Assembly (NCBI RefSeq): GCF_000717915.1
Contig: NZ_JOCX01000005.1
Location: forward strand, 186,001 to 250,000
Length of the DNA stretch: 64,000 bases
Direction of reading: 5' to 3'
Origin: Streptomyces sp. NRRL S-244
GTDB taxonomy: Bacteria; Actinomycetota; Actinomycetes; Streptomycetales; Streptomycetaceae
Shown: piece by piece, positions 1 to 10,303 of the stretch
Layout: every line of letters starts with the position of its first letter
Position numbering within the stretch: position 1 is the stretch's first letter
Notes under the pieces: generated by a model
Database searches by the model: none
What the model saw: the letters and a program-made list of their open reading frames with translations, nothing else
What the model was told of the DNA's origin: nothing
Program-made: the position numbers and the translations under genes

Positions 1-762
1 GGCGACACCTCCCCCCTCGTGGAACTCGCCAGGGTCCTCCCCCTCGCCGCCCCCGTGTCGGCGGCGCGGCGCAGCCGCCCGGTGCGGTTCGGGCTCGTCG
101 CCGCCCTGGCGGGTGTCGCCGTAGGAGGCCTGGCGGTCGCCGCGGGGGCCGGCCTGCTGGACCGGAGCACGCACGACTCGGCGGGTCCCGTACCGGCGGT
201 GTCCCTCAGCGCCGACGAGAACCCGACGCCGCCCGGCGACACCGGGGGCCCGACCCCCGGCCCGCAGCTGCGGCCCACCCCGTTCCGGGGCGCCGACGGC
301 GTGCAGCCCACCCCGGGCGGCGGGCCGACGTCCGGCGGCCAGGACTCGGGCGCGGTGCAGGGATTCGGCACCGGAACGGGAACCGGCCCCGACGCGGCGT
401 CCGGCGGCGCCGACAAGGACGGCAGGGACGGGGAGAGCACGAGGGGCGGCAAGGACGCCCTCGCGGGCGGGACCACCTCGCTGAAGGACCCGGACGGGCA
501 GACCCGCCTCAAGGCGGTGGACCTGTGCGAGGCCTACCGGTCGGGGGAGATGAACTCGGACCGCCGCGACAAGCTCTCGAAGCTGGCGAGGGGTCTTTCC
601 CGCATCCCGCGCTTCTGCGAGGAACTGCTCGACGGGCCGGCCAGGGGCACGACCCCGACCGTTCCGCGCGGTTCGGACACCGGGGGCGACGTACTCAAGG
701 CGCCGACGCTCACCCCGGCCAGCCCGGGCATGTCCGCGCCCGCCCGCCTGCCGTCGCGCTGA
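1..762 (+). CDS. Unknown single-pass membrane/secreted protein, 5' end outside window
   Basis: The reading frame is open from base 1, so the gene probably begins upstream; the GTG at 19 is only the first start codon in view. The visible part has a basic stretch, one hydrophobic segment of about 25 residues rich in Ala, Gly and Val (about residues 25-48 counted from 19), then a long Pro/Gly/Thr/Asp-rich low-complexity region and a short conserved-looking C-terminal motif (DLCEAYRSG, then an FCEELL stretch). This is the layout of a membrane-anchored protein with an extracytoplasmic disordered domain. In Streptomyces similar proteins often follow an ECF sigma factor gene, but that gene would lie outside this window, so the function is unassigned. 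Confidence 0.6.
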   Translation, partial: GDTSPLVELARVLPLAAPVSAARRSRPVRFGLVAALAGVAVGGLAVAAGAGLLDRSTHDSAGPVPAVSLSADENPTPPGDTGGPTPGPQLRPTPFRGADGVQPTPGGGPTSGGQDSGAVQGFGTGTGTGPDAASGGADKDGRDGESTRGGKDALAGGTTSLKDPDGQTRLKAVDLCEAYRSGEMNSDRRDKLSKLARGLSRIPRFCEELLDGPARGTTPTVPRGSDTGGDVLKAPTLTPASPGMSAPARLPSR

Positions 763-802
763 ACGTCTGAATGTCTGAACGTCTGAAAGTCAGAAGGTCT
801 GA
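763..802. repeat. Five tandem 8-bp repeats (consensus AHGTCTGA)
   Basis: Directly after the stop codon the units ACGTCTGA, ATGTCTGA, ACGTCTGA, AAGTCAGA and AGGTCTGA follow each other without gaps. The purpose is unknown; the position between convergent genes suggests a neutral microsatellite. Confidence 0.85.
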
Positions 803-1093
803 CGGCTGTTTCCGGCCATCCTTCGGGTGGTCTTCGGGCGGCCCGTACGGGCTCACCGTGCAGGTTGCGACGGTCGGCATGAACGGGCTGTAACACTTTT
901 CGAACCTGCGGCGCAGTACATATCGAGCCGACTGGTCATCGGCCGCGCATGAGCCGGGGTTCCCCCCGTACCCCTGGGCTCTGCGCACCTGGCGCGGGCG
1001 GGGTTCGTTCCCCCGGCCCTGCCCGCGCCCTCTACTTCACCGACCGGATCGCCGGAGTCGCCGGGATCACCGGCACCGCCCGGCAGGCGGGGA
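803..1093. other. Intergenic stretch between convergent genes
   Basis: I see no gene here. With the 8-bp repeats it makes a 331-base gap between the 3' ends of two convergent genes. It has a short AT-richer patch around 888-925 but no hairpin I trust as a terminator and no open frame with convincing codon use. Confidence 0.5.
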
Positions 1094-1972
1094 TCACCAG
1101 TAGACGACGACCTTGTCGCCGACCTGCACCTGCTCGAACAGCGACGCGAGCTTGCCCTTGTCCCGGACGTTCACGCAGCCGTGCGAGGCGCCGGCATAGC
1201 CGCGGGCCGCGAAGTCGGCGGAGTAGTGCACCGCCTGGCCCTGGCTGAAGAACATCGAGTACGGCATCGGCGTGTGGTAAATCGTCGACGTCCAGTCCTT
1301 GGCCTTCCACTCCACCTTGAACTGGCCCTCGCGGGTCGGGGTGTTCTCGGAGCCGAAGCGGACGTCCATCGTGGAGACGACCTTGCCGTCGATCATCCAG
1401 GCGAGCGTGCGGCTCTCCTTGCTGATGCACATGACGCGGCCCGTCATGCAGCGCGGGTCCGGCGCGTCGACCTCGTTGACGGTCGGCGGGCGCAGCTCGT
1501 CGGCGGTGGGCTTCTTGCTGACGCTCTGGATCTTCTTCCAGGTGGCGTCGTCGACCGCGCCCGAGGCCGTCAGGCCGTTCTTCGACTGGAAGGACTTGAC
1601 CGCGGCGGTCGTCTTCGAGCCGTAGAAGCCGGTCGGTGCGACGGTCATGTACTTGAGCTGCTTCAGGCGGGCCTGGAGCTCGCGCACCTGCTCGCTCTCG
1701 TCGCCGTTCGCCATGATGGCCTTGACGGTCGGCGAGGGGGACGCGGACGGCGAGGCCGACGGGGAGTCGGACGCCGAGGGCGAGGGGGAGGGGTCGGCGG
1801 GCTTGTTGTCCGTCGACGGGGAACTCTCGGGGGTGGAACCCGCCGCGGACGCGGACGGAACCTTCGAAGCGGAGCCGGCCGGCTCCGTCTTCTGGGGACC
1901 GCAGGCGGTCGCGGCGAGCGCGACGGCGGTGGCCACCCCGAGCGTGCGGATTATGACTCTCTGGCGAAGCAT
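1094..1972 (-). CDS. L,D-transpeptidase lipoprotein with peptidoglycan-binding domain
   Basis: Predicted 292-residue lipoprotein that forms 3-3 peptide cross-links in peptidoglycan outside the membrane. The start gives a short signal sequence with a lipobox ending in Cys24 (LAATAC). A Ser/Pro/Ala-rich linker (about 30-83) leads to a PG_binding_1-like domain (about 88-152, with the pattern VRELQARLKQL and TAAVKSFQSKNGL). The YkuD catalytic domain follows, with the intact motif SHGC at 263-266 (His264, Cys266) near the C-terminus. Family membership is clear from that motif. The gene is divergent from the mutase gene with about 176 bases between starts. A second, degenerate family member is at 23363. 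Confidence 0.93.
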   Translation of the reverse strand: MLRQRVIIRTLGVATAVALAATACGPQKTEPAGSASKVPSASAAGSTPESSPSTDNKPADPSPSPSASDSPSASPSASPSPTVKAIMANGDESEQVRELQARLKQLKYMTVAPTGFYGSKTTAAVKSFQSKNGLTASGAVDDATWKKIQSVSKKPTADELRPPTVNEVDAPDPRCMTGRVMCISKESRTLAWMIDGKVVSTMDVRFGSENTPTREGQFKVEWKAKDWTSTIYHTPMPYSMFFSQGQAVHYSADFAARGYAGASHGCVNVRDKGKLASLFEQVQVGDKVVVYW

Positions 1973-2148
1973 TGCAGTCCCCCGTTTTCTACGTCGTGTA
2001 TGTAGGTGATGCCTGACGGGCGTGGACAGTTGCAGACGATCCAGGGATGTTGCGCCATTGTGACCAGCGGCCGTCAGACGACAGCCGGAGCCGCCGCGGG
2101 GAGTTGTATCAGCCCCGAGCCCATTTGCTCCATGGAGGGTTTGGTCAC

Positions 2149-3729
<1,581 letters not shown>

Positions 3730-3773
3730 AATGCGAGCGACGACAGGTGCGTCCTCATGGGACACTCCTGCCC

Positions 3774-4427
3774 ATGCTGGGTGTCACCGATCTGCCGACC
3801 TATCTCGTCGGGCTCATATTGATCATTTTGCTGCCGGGGCCGAACTCGCTGTACGTGCTCTCCGTCGCGGCGCGCCGCGGGGTGCGGACCGGGTACAAGG
3901 CCGCCGCCGGGGTGTTCACCGGCGATGCCGTGCTGATGGTGCTCGCCGCCGCCGGGGCCGGGGCGCTGCTCCAGGCCAGTCCGGTGGCCTTCGGCATCGT
4001 CAAGCTGCTCGGCGCCGGGTACCTGACCTGGCTCGCCGTCGGGATGATGCGCGGGGCGTGGGCGCTGTGGCGCTCGCGGGCCGAGCGGGACGAGCTGGCC
4101 GAGGCACCGGCTCCGGGGGAGGTCGCCGAGGGGGAGCGGCCGTACCGTCGGGCGCTGCTGATCAGCCTGTTCAACCCCAAGGCGATCCTGTTCCTCGTCT
4201 CCTTCTTCGTGCAGTTCGTGGATCCCTCGTACGCCTACCCGGCGCTCTCGTTCCTGGTGCTGGGCGCGCTGCTCCAGCTCGGCAGCTTCCTGTACCTGAC
4301 CCTGCTGATCTTCGGCGGGACCCGGCTGTCCGCCGCCTTCCGCCGCCGCAGGCGGCTCTCGGCAGGGGCCACCTCGGCGGCGGGCGTGCTCTTCCTCGGC
4401 TTCGCCGCCAAGCTGGCCGTCAGCTAG
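3774..4427 (+). CDS. LysE/LeuE-family amino-acid exporter
   Basis: Predicted six-helix inner-membrane exporter of the LysE/RhtB superfamily, closest in style to leucine exporter LeuE. The ATG at 3774 gives 217 residues, the usual length; an in-frame ATG at 3723 would add 17 polar residues that do not look like part of the fold. The signature LPGPNSLYVLSVAARRG sits at about residues 20-36, with the conserved NPKA motif (SLFNPKAILF) in the second half. It follows the mutase gene by 44 bases in the same direction and may be co-transcribed. The substrate cannot be told from sequence. Confidence 0.88.
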   Translation: MLGVTDLPTYLVGLILIILLPGPNSLYVLSVAARRGVRTGYKAAAGVFTGDAVLMVLAAAGAGALLQASPVAFGIVKLLGAGYLTWLAVGMMRGAWALWRSRAERDELAEAPAPGEVAEGERPYRRALLISLFNPKAILFLVSFFVQFVDPSYAYPALSFLVLGALLQLGSFLYLTLLIFGGTRLSAAFRRRRRLSAGATSAAGVLFLGFAAKLAVS

Positions 4428-4432
4428 CCGTT

Positions 4433-4456
4433 GGCCGGGCGGCCGGACGCCCGGTC
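4433..4456. terminator. Hairpin between convergent exporter and acyltransferase genes
   Basis: CCGGGCG at 4435-4441 pairs with CGCCCGG at 4448-4454 around a 6-base loop, extendable by two pairs. It fills the 27-base gap between the two convergent stop codons, so it could terminate both. There is no U-tract. Confidence 0.5.
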
Positions 4457-5612
4457 AGCCGAGAGCCCGGCGCAGGCGCGGGCCCAGCGGGCGTTCCACC
4501 CCGCGGTGGACCGCCCAGGCCAGCGCCAGTATGGCCGCCACCGTCAGCGCGAACACCGCTGCGGGCGGCAGCCCCGCCCGGCGGTGCAGGGCGGCGATGA
4601 CCACCCAGCCCAGGTGCTCGTGGACCAGGTAGAAGGGGTACGTGAGCGCCCCGGCCAGGGTCAGCCACCGCCCCTCGGGCCACCCGGCCCGCCCACCGGC
4701 CCGCCCGCCGAGCCGGCCGAGCGCCACCAGGGCCACCGCAGCGAACCCGGCCGTGACCACCGCGATGATCACCACCGCACTGCGGTACGAGAAGAACCGC
4801 GGGTCCGGCGCGTGCCACAGCCCCGCCACCGCGCAGTGCTGCCCGAGCAGCCAGCCGGCCAGGGCCACCGCCCAGGCCGGCCGGTCCCGCGGATCGCGGT
4901 GCACCAGGTAGAGGCCGATGCCGCCGATGAAGAACGGCGCGTACTGCGGCATCAGCGCCTGGGCGAGGAACCCCTTCCCGCCCGGGTCGGCCGCGTCCGC
5001 GAGGACCGCCGCCAGCATCCAGCCGGCGCAGAACAGCAGGGTCCGGCGGCGGCCCCCGCCCGGCAGGACGACGCAGAGCGCGAAGAGCACATAGAACCGC
5101 AGCTCCGCCCAGAGCGTCCAGCACACCCCGAGGACCCGCTCGGCCCCCAGCGGCTGCTGGAGCATCGTCAGGTTGACCAGGAAGTCCGACGGCGGCACGG
5201 CCCGGGCGGCCACCGCGACCAGGACCAGTGCCACCCAGTACGCGGGGTACAGCCGGGCCGCGCGCGAGGCGGCGAAGGCGCGTACCGAACGCCCCTGGGC
5301 GCTCAGGCAGATCACGAAGCCGCTGATCACGAAGAAGATCTGCACCCCGAGGCAGCCGTACGCCAGCCAGGGCGCGGCGGCGGGGAACAGCTGCCGCGGC
5401 GAGGCGCCCCAGGCGTCGGCGATCTGCCCGCCGCGGCCGCCGTAGTGGTACCCGGCGACCATCAGGGCGGCGAGCAGCCGTAACCCGTCGAGCGCCCGCA
5501 GCCGCCCGGCCGCCCCTGCTTCCGTCCCTGCCTCCGTCCCTGCCCCCGCCCCCGCGGCCCGCTCCCGGACCCGAGGGGCGGGAACCGCGGCCGCGTCGGC
5601 GGTCGCCGTCAC
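4455..5612 (-). CDS. Membrane acyltransferase, acyltransferase-3 (OafA/NodX) family
   Basis: Integral membrane O-acyltransferase of about 385 residues, with roughly ten hydrophobic helices. The family N-terminal motif is present (LDGLRLLAALMVAGYHYG, with the catalytic-type His), followed by FFVISGFVICL and RLYPAYW. The start is the GTG at 5612, whose first bases overlap the upstream stop (GTGA), so it is translationally coupled to the glycosyltransferase gene before it. It is the last gene of the left arm of the glycan cluster and probably acetylates the sialate-like wall polymer. The N-terminus before the family motif is Ala/Gly/Thr-rich with short repeats. Confidence 0.9.
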   Translation of the reverse strand: MTATADAAAVPAPRVRERAAGAGAGTEAGTEAGAAGRLRALDGLRLLAALMVAGYHYGGRGGQIADAWGASPRQLFPAAAPWLAYGCLGVQIFFVISGFVICLSAQGRSVRAFAASRAARLYPAYWVALVLVAVAARAVPPSDFLVNLTMLQQPLGAERVLGVCWTLWAELRFYVLFALCVVLPGGGRRRTLLFCAGWMLAAVLADAADPGGKGFLAQALMPQYAPFFIGGIGLYLVHRDPRDRPAWAVALAGWLLGQHCAVAGLWHAPDPRFFSYRSAVVIIAVVTAGFAAVALVALGRLGGRAGGRAGWPEGRWLTLAGALTYPFYLVHEHLGWVVIAALHRRAGLPPAAVFALTVAAILALAWAVHRGVERPLGPRLRRALG

Positions 5613-7006
5613 CGCGGGCGGGCCGCGCGCAGCCGCTTCAGCCGGCGGACCACGCGGCGGACGGCCGGGCTGTGCGGCAGGAAGGACAGCTGGGCCGGGA
5701 TGCCGCCGGGCAGTCCGAGGGTGGTCAGCCGGCGGCGCTTGAAGTAGCGCCAGGTCCGGTCGTCCAGATGCGCGGCGAGATAACGCTCGGCCTCGGCCCG
5801 GCGGGCGGCCAGGATCTGGGGCTGCATGGTGAACCCGACGGCGGTGAGAAGACCGGTCAGCCGGTCCGCGTTCTCCTCGGGGCCGGGCGCGGTCCAGCCG
5901 GCGACGGCCCCGGCGTCCGCGAGGGCCGGCAGCAGCGCATCCACCACCGTCAGCGGGATCCGGTTGCTGTTCTGGTACGGGGTGAGGCGGGCCAGTATGG
6001 CCTCGGTCCCGGTGCGCGCCACGGGCAGCCCGTAGAGGGTGGCGGCGGTCAGCAGCCCGGTGGAGAAGCAGCCGACGACCAGGGCGGGGCGCAGCCGCTG
6101 GTAGAGGGTTTCGGCCAGGACCGGGGTGGCCATGACGGTGAGCCGGGCGCCGAGCCGCTCGGCCTCGGCCTCGGCGCGGCGCGAGTACGCGGCGGGGGCA
6201 CTGGGGTGCGGTTTGAAGACCAGCTCGCGGTGGCCGAGGGCGTACGCGCCCCGGACCATCTCCACGTGGAGCTCCTCCTCTTCCTGCGGGGAGAGGAGTT
6301 CGAGCGCGGAGAGGTACTGGCCGAGCAGCAGCGCGGGGGCCTCGCCGACCCCGTCCAGCTCGGGCCCGTACGAGGGGAGCTCGGCGAGCACCTTCAGGAA
6401 CTCGGGGGTCGGGACCAGCTCCGGCCGTACGCCGAACTCGGTGAGCAGCAGCGGTTCCAGACCCGGCACCAGGTCCAGGTGCAGGACGCGGCGCACGCGC
6501 ATGCCGAGCTGCGGGTCGAGGCGGAAGCGGGTGGGCCCGTAGCTCATCAGCCCGTCGGCGTAGACGTCGACGGCGGCGCCGGGGAACAGCGTGCACAGGG
6601 TCCGGGCGGGCGGGACCTGGATCGACTCCACGATGATCTCGACGCGGTCCTCGCCCAGTCCCCAGACCGCCCGGAGCTGGCGCTCCCACAGCGGGACGTC
6701 CTCGGCGCGCGGGGCCCAGGCGCTCGGGTGCTGCGGGGCGATGGCGGCGTTCCAGTCGAGCACCTCGTCGAAGCGGGTGCTCAGCGCGGCGAAGCCCGGC
6801 ATGTCGGCGAGGCCGGGGGAGACCTCGGCGGTGAGGGCGTGGTTGCTGGTGAGCAGGATGCGGCGGCCGGCCGGCGGGAAGCTGCCCGCGTCGATGCCGG
6901 CGGCGAGCGTGGCCATCCCGTAGAGGGTGGAGGCCAGGAAGATCTGCGTGCAGGGGACGGCGGCGACGGTGTTCCGGGGCGCCGCCGGGATGTGCTGCGT
7001 GGCCAT
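5609..7006 (-). CDS. Polysialyltransferase-family (POLYST-like) glycosyltransferase
   Basis: Predicted 465-residue glycosyltransferase of the bacterial alpha-2,8-polysialyltransferase type. I recognise the order of motifs known from bacterial sialyltransferases: an acidic-Gly motif (YADGLMSYGP), the HP motif (VFKPHPS) and a Ser/Thr motif (GCFSTGLLTAATLYGLP). The ATG at 7006 shares its A with the stop of the preceding GT2 gene (TGATG), so the two are tightly coupled; a longer frame upstream is just antisense overlap. With CMP-sialate and NeuB-type genes next door, the likely job is adding or polymerising a nonulosonic acid such as Kdn on a wall glycopolymer. The acceptor is unknown. Confidence 0.8.
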   Translation of the reverse strand: MATQHIPAAPRNTVAAVPCTQIFLASTLYGMATLAAGIDAGSFPPAGRRILLTSNHALTAEVSPGLADMPGFAALSTRFDEVLDWNAAIAPQHPSAWAPRAEDVPLWERQLRAVWGLGEDRVEIIVESIQVPPARTLCTLFPGAAVDVYADGLMSYGPTRFRLDPQLGMRVRRVLHLDLVPGLEPLLLTEFGVRPELVPTPEFLKVLAELPSYGPELDGVGEAPALLLGQYLSALELLSPQEEEELHVEMVRGAYALGHRELVFKPHPSAPAAYSRRAEAEAERLGARLTVMATPVLAETLYQRLRPALVVGCFSTGLLTAATLYGLPVARTGTEAILARLTPYQNSNRIPLTVVDALLPALADAGAVAGWTAPGPEENADRLTGLLTAVGFTMQPQILAARRAEAERYLAAHLDDRTWRYFKRRRLTTLGLPGGIPAQLSFLPHSPAVRRVVRRLKRLRAARPR

Positions 7007-8019
7007 CAGAGTGCGGCTCCCGCTCGTGCGGGTCGGCGGCGCAGGCGGCGCAGCACTCCGGCGCGGTCGGCGTCCATCGCGTTCAGGGCCTGGTCCAGTA
7101 CGTCCTGGGGCATGCGTCCGAGTGCGGCCGTGCTCATCGAACGGAGTTTCTTGGCCACGGCCGGTTCGTACCTTTCGATGGACCCGATATGGTGCGCGAT
7201 AATTGCACAATATGTTCGGACGGCTTTTGGAAGCAGAAGATCACTTTCCCGGTCTTCGGCCGTATCGGCCAGGACCTGGTCGAAAGCCTTGATGAAATCG
7301 AGCTGGCGCTCGTCCTTGATCTGCGTGAGCGAGGTCGCGACCCCGCGCCGGTAGAAGATCCCCGGCAGCCCGACCGCCGCGAACGACTCCGCCCCCCGGT
7401 GCAGGCGCCAGATCCACGGCCGGTCCTCCGCCGTCCGCAGCCCGTCGGTGAAGTGCAGCAGTCCGCGGTCCAGCAGCCGCCGGTGGTACATGCCGGCCCA
7501 GGCGTACGGGTAGTCGACCGAGGTGGCCCGGGAGGAGGGCAGGATTCCGGCGCGCGGATCGCCGACGACCAGCTGCGGACCGTACGGGACCCGCTGCACG
7601 GTGCGGGTACGGCCGGTCACCTGGACATGGTCGTTGCGGACGAAATCGCAGCTCAGAGCCTCTATGACGGCCAAGGTGCGGGCCAGGTGGCCGGGCGCCA
7701 GCCAGTCGTCGCCGTCCAGGAACGTGACGTATTCGCCGCGGACCGCGTCCAGGCCGGTGTTCCGGGCGGTGGCCAGGCCGCCGTTCCGTTCGTGTCTGAG
7801 GAGCACCGCCCCCGGCAGCTCGCGCGCCGCCCGCTCCAGGAGTTCGGGCGTGCCGTCCGTCGAGCAGTCGTCGACGAGCAGGAACTCGAAATCGTCCCGG
7901 GCGTTCAGTTCGAGGCTTTTCAGGGCATCCGGTGCGTATGTCTGCACGTTGTAGAACGGCACGACAACAGAGAGCTTGAGCACCCGCGAGACATTAAGGC
8001 GTTGGCCGGCATTCACCAT
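7006..8019 (-). CDS. Family 2 glycosyltransferase
   Basis: GT-A fold glycosyltransferase using a nucleotide sugar. Motifs: KLSVVVPFYNV at the N-terminus, LLVDDCSTDGT (the first acidic pair), and the metal-binding FLDGDDWLAPGHL. The ATG at 8019 gives 337 residues; no strong Shine-Dalgarno is visible there and a GTG at 7983, just before the first beta strand, is a possible alternative. It is the first gene of the leftward arm, overlapping the next gene by one base. The C-terminal third has a predicted helical region with many charged residues. It probably builds a linker or repeat sugar of the surface polymer. Confidence 0.85.
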   Translation of the reverse strand: MVNAGQRLNVSRVLKLSVVVPFYNVQTYAPDALKSLELNARDDFEFLLVDDCSTDGTPELLERAARELPGAVLLRHERNGGLATARNTGLDAVRGEYVTFLDGDDWLAPGHLARTLAVIEALSCDFVRNDHVQVTGRTRTVQRVPYGPQLVVGDPRAGILPSSRATSVDYPYAWAGMYHRRLLDRGLLHFTDGLRTAEDRPWIWRLHRGAESFAAVGLPGIFYRRGVATSLTQIKDERQLDFIKAFDQVLADTAEDRESDLLLPKAVRTYCAIIAHHIGSIERYEPAVAKKLRSMSTAALGRMPQDVLDQALNAMDADRAGVLRRLRRRPARAGAAL

Positions 8020-8159
8020 GGCCCGTACGCGGATTCCATGTGAACGAAGCGGGGCGGGCGCGTTAACCGGTGCGGTTTCGCATGACGTAGACGGGTTGTT
8101 AACCCGCTGTTGTGCATTCGTTGGGCCGATCACCGAAATTGCGGAATAGCTTCTGCCGG

Positions 8160-9539
8160 GTGCCAGCCAGTAATCGCGCAGCATCCCGCAGTCATCCTCG
8201 GACTCCCCTCCGCGTCGCCGTACTCGCCGATTCCGATACGCGATGGAAATGGGGCGCACTCACCGCCCGCCGCCTGGCGGCGCAGCCGCACCTCACCGGA
8301 TTCCTGCTCCGCGGCCGGGCCACCCCGACCGCGCGCCAGCTCGGCGAAGTGGGCGTCCAGGCGGACCGGCTCTCCGAGGTGACCTGCGTCCGGTTCCTCG
8401 CGGAGATCGAGCGCGAGAAGTACGACGTCGTCGTCCTCGCCCTCGTCGGCGGGGCCGTCCAGGCCGTCCTGCACGGGGTCCGCGCGCTGTGGCCCGAGCC
8501 GGCCGACCGCCCCGTGCTCGTCACCGGGTACGTGGGCGTCGTATACGAGAAGCTCGCCGACGGGCTGCTGCTGCGCCACGGGGCCGACCTCGTCCTCGCC
8601 AACTCCCGGTACGACGCCGGACGCTTCCGCGCCGTGTACGAGGGCGTCGGCGCGGACGCCGGAGCCGTCACGGAGACGGCACTGCCGTTCCTGGACGGAA
8701 CGGCGTACGAGAAGGCCGGCGCCGGCGCGCACACCGTGGTCTTCGCCGTCCAGCCCTCCGTCCCCGAGAGCCGCGCCGACCGCGCGTACCTGCTGGAGCG
8801 GGCCGCCCGGCACGCCCGGCTGCACCCGGAGCGCGAGGTGCTGATCAAGCTGCGCAGCCGGCCCGGGGAGCACACCACGCACCTGGAGGAGCAGCCGTAC
8901 CAGCGGCTCGCCGAGCGGATCCCGGGCGGACTGCCCGCCAACTGCCGCCTGGTGTACGGGAACATGGGCGAGGTCCTGGACGGCACGGACCTGCTGGTCA
9001 CCGTCTCCTCCACGGCCGCCCTGGAGTCCTTGCACCGCGGGATCCCGACGGCGGTCCTCACCGACCTCGGCATCCGCGAGGTGCTCGGCAACCACCACTT
9101 CCTCGGCTCGGGCTGCCTGGCCTCCTGGGACCAGCTCGACGCGGGCCTGCTGCCGCAGGGCGACCCGAAGTGGCTGGCCGACCAGGGCGTGACCGGCGCC
9201 AAGGGGCCTGCCGCCCACGCCGCGGACACCGCTGCCGACGCCGGCGACTCCTTCGCCGCCGCCCGGGCCCGGCTCGGCGAACTGCTGGACCGCCCGGTGC
9301 TCCCCGCCGTCGCCCCCTACTACACACAGGTCACCGCGCCCGGGTACCTGCCCGGCATCCTGGCCCGCCACCACCTCGCCCCCGACGGGACCCCGCTGCC
9401 CGGCGCCGTCCGCGAGAGCGGCGGGGAGCCCCGGCTGCGCCGCTGGCTCCGCTCGCACCTGCGCGAGGCCGCCCGCGGGGCGTACCGGCACGGAGTCCAG
9501 CGCGTGGCCCCGATGATCCGCCGGATGGGGGAGCTGTGA
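8160..9539 (+). CDS. DUF6716-type putative glycosyltransferase
   Basis: First gene of the rightward arm. The core (PLRVAVLADSDTRWKWGALT onward) looks like a GT-B fold family found in actinobacterial sialate clusters. Near the middle are an LIKLRSRPGEHTTH segment in the place of the HP motif and VSSTAALESLHRGIPTAV, which resembles the Ser/Thr motif of bacterial sialyltransferases. The start is uncertain: GTG 8160 gives 459 residues, an ATG at 8112 gives 475, and neither has a clear ribosome binding site. The stop overlaps the GTG of the cytidylyltransferase gene. Its role is inferred from motifs and neighbours. Confidence 0.75.
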   Translation: MPASNRAASRSHPRTPLRVAVLADSDTRWKWGALTARRLAAQPHLTGFLLRGRATPTARQLGEVGVQADRLSEVTCVRFLAEIEREKYDVVVLALVGGAVQAVLHGVRALWPEPADRPVLVTGYVGVVYEKLADGLLLRHGADLVLANSRYDAGRFRAVYEGVGADAGAVTETALPFLDGTAYEKAGAGAHTVVFAVQPSVPESRADRAYLLERAARHARLHPEREVLIKLRSRPGEHTTHLEEQPYQRLAERIPGGLPANCRLVYGNMGEVLDGTDLLVTVSSTAALESLHRGIPTAVLTDLGIREVLGNHHFLGSGCLASWDQLDAGLLPQGDPKWLADQGVTGAKGPAAHAADTAADAGDSFAAARARLGELLDRPVLPAVAPYYTQVTAPGYLPGILARHHLAPDGTPLPGAVRESGGEPRLRRWLRSHLREAARGAYRHGVQRVAPMIRRMGEL

Positions 9540-10303
9540 GCCCCGACGTGAACGCCACAGCCCGTCCCGCCGCCCGCCCCCGCGTACTGGCCGTGATCCC
9601 GGCCCGCGGCGGCTCCAAAGGAGTCCCGGGGAAGAACCTCGCCGAGGTGGCCGGAGTCCCGCTCGTCGTACGGGCCGTCCAGGCCTGCCGGGGCGCGGAC
9701 ACCGTCACCGACGTCGTGGTCTCCACCGACGCCGACCCCATCGCCGAGGCCGCCCGCACCGCCGGGGCCGACGCGATCCGCCGCCCCGCGGCGATCTCCG
9801 GGGACACCGCGAGCAGCGAGGCCGCCGTACTGCACGCGCTCGACGCCTTCGAGGAACTGCACTCCCTCACCGTGGACGTCGTCCTCCTCGTCCAGTGCAC
9901 CAGCCCCTTCCTGACCTCCTCCGACGTCGAGTCGGTCGCCGCCGCCGTCGCCACCGGCGCGGCCGACTCGGCCCTGACCGTCGCCCCGTTCCACGGCTTC
10001 CTGTGGCGGGAGGCGGCCGACGGCGCCGGGGCCGGCGTCAACCACGACCAGGCCGTACGCCCCCGCCGCCAGGACCGCCCCCAGGACCTGCTGGAGACCG
10101 GCGCCGCCTACGCCATGGACGCCGCCGGCTTCCGCGGCGCGCGGCACCGCTTCTTCGGGCGCACCCTCCCCGTCGCCACCGACCCCGCACGGGTCCTGGA
10201 GATCGACGACTCGCACGACCTCGCGCGCGCCCGCCTCCTCGCCCCCCTGTTCACCTCCCCTCAGCACCCCCACGCACCGAACGAAGGACCTCAGCTGCCA
10301 TGA
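9536..10303 (+). CDS. neuA: Acylneuraminate/Kdn cytidylyltransferase
   Basis: Activates a nonulosonic acid with CTP to give the CMP-sugar donor. The 255-residue protein carries the family's nucleotide-binding loop IPARGGSKGVPGKNL at about residues 18-32, with VQCTSPF and a C-terminal EIDDSHDL segment, all typical of CMP-sialate synthetases. The GTG at 9536 is chosen because it overlaps the upstream stop as GTGA and starts just before the fold. It in turn overlaps the NeuB gene start by four bases (ATGA). No neuC-type epimerase or phosphatase gene is in the cluster, which fits Kdn better than N-acetylneuraminic acid; that point is inference. Confidence 0.92.
   Translation: MSPDVNATARPAARPRVLAVIPARGGSKGVPGKNLAEVAGVPLVVRAVQACRGADTVTDVVVSTDADPIAEAARTAGADAIRRPAAISGDTASSEAAVLHALDAFEELHSLTVDVVLLVQCTSPFLTSSDVESVAAAVATGAADSALTVAPFHGFLWREAADGAGAGVNHDQAVRPRRQDRPQDLLETGAAYAMDAAGFRGARHRFFGRTLPVATDPARVLEIDDSHDLARARLLAPLFTSPQHPHAPNEGPQLP

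Noticed and set aside
1973..2148. A possible cobalamin riboswitch before the B12-dependent mutase gene
   Set aside because: The 176 bases show no B12-box-like segment and no leader-type hairpin series that I can recognise.
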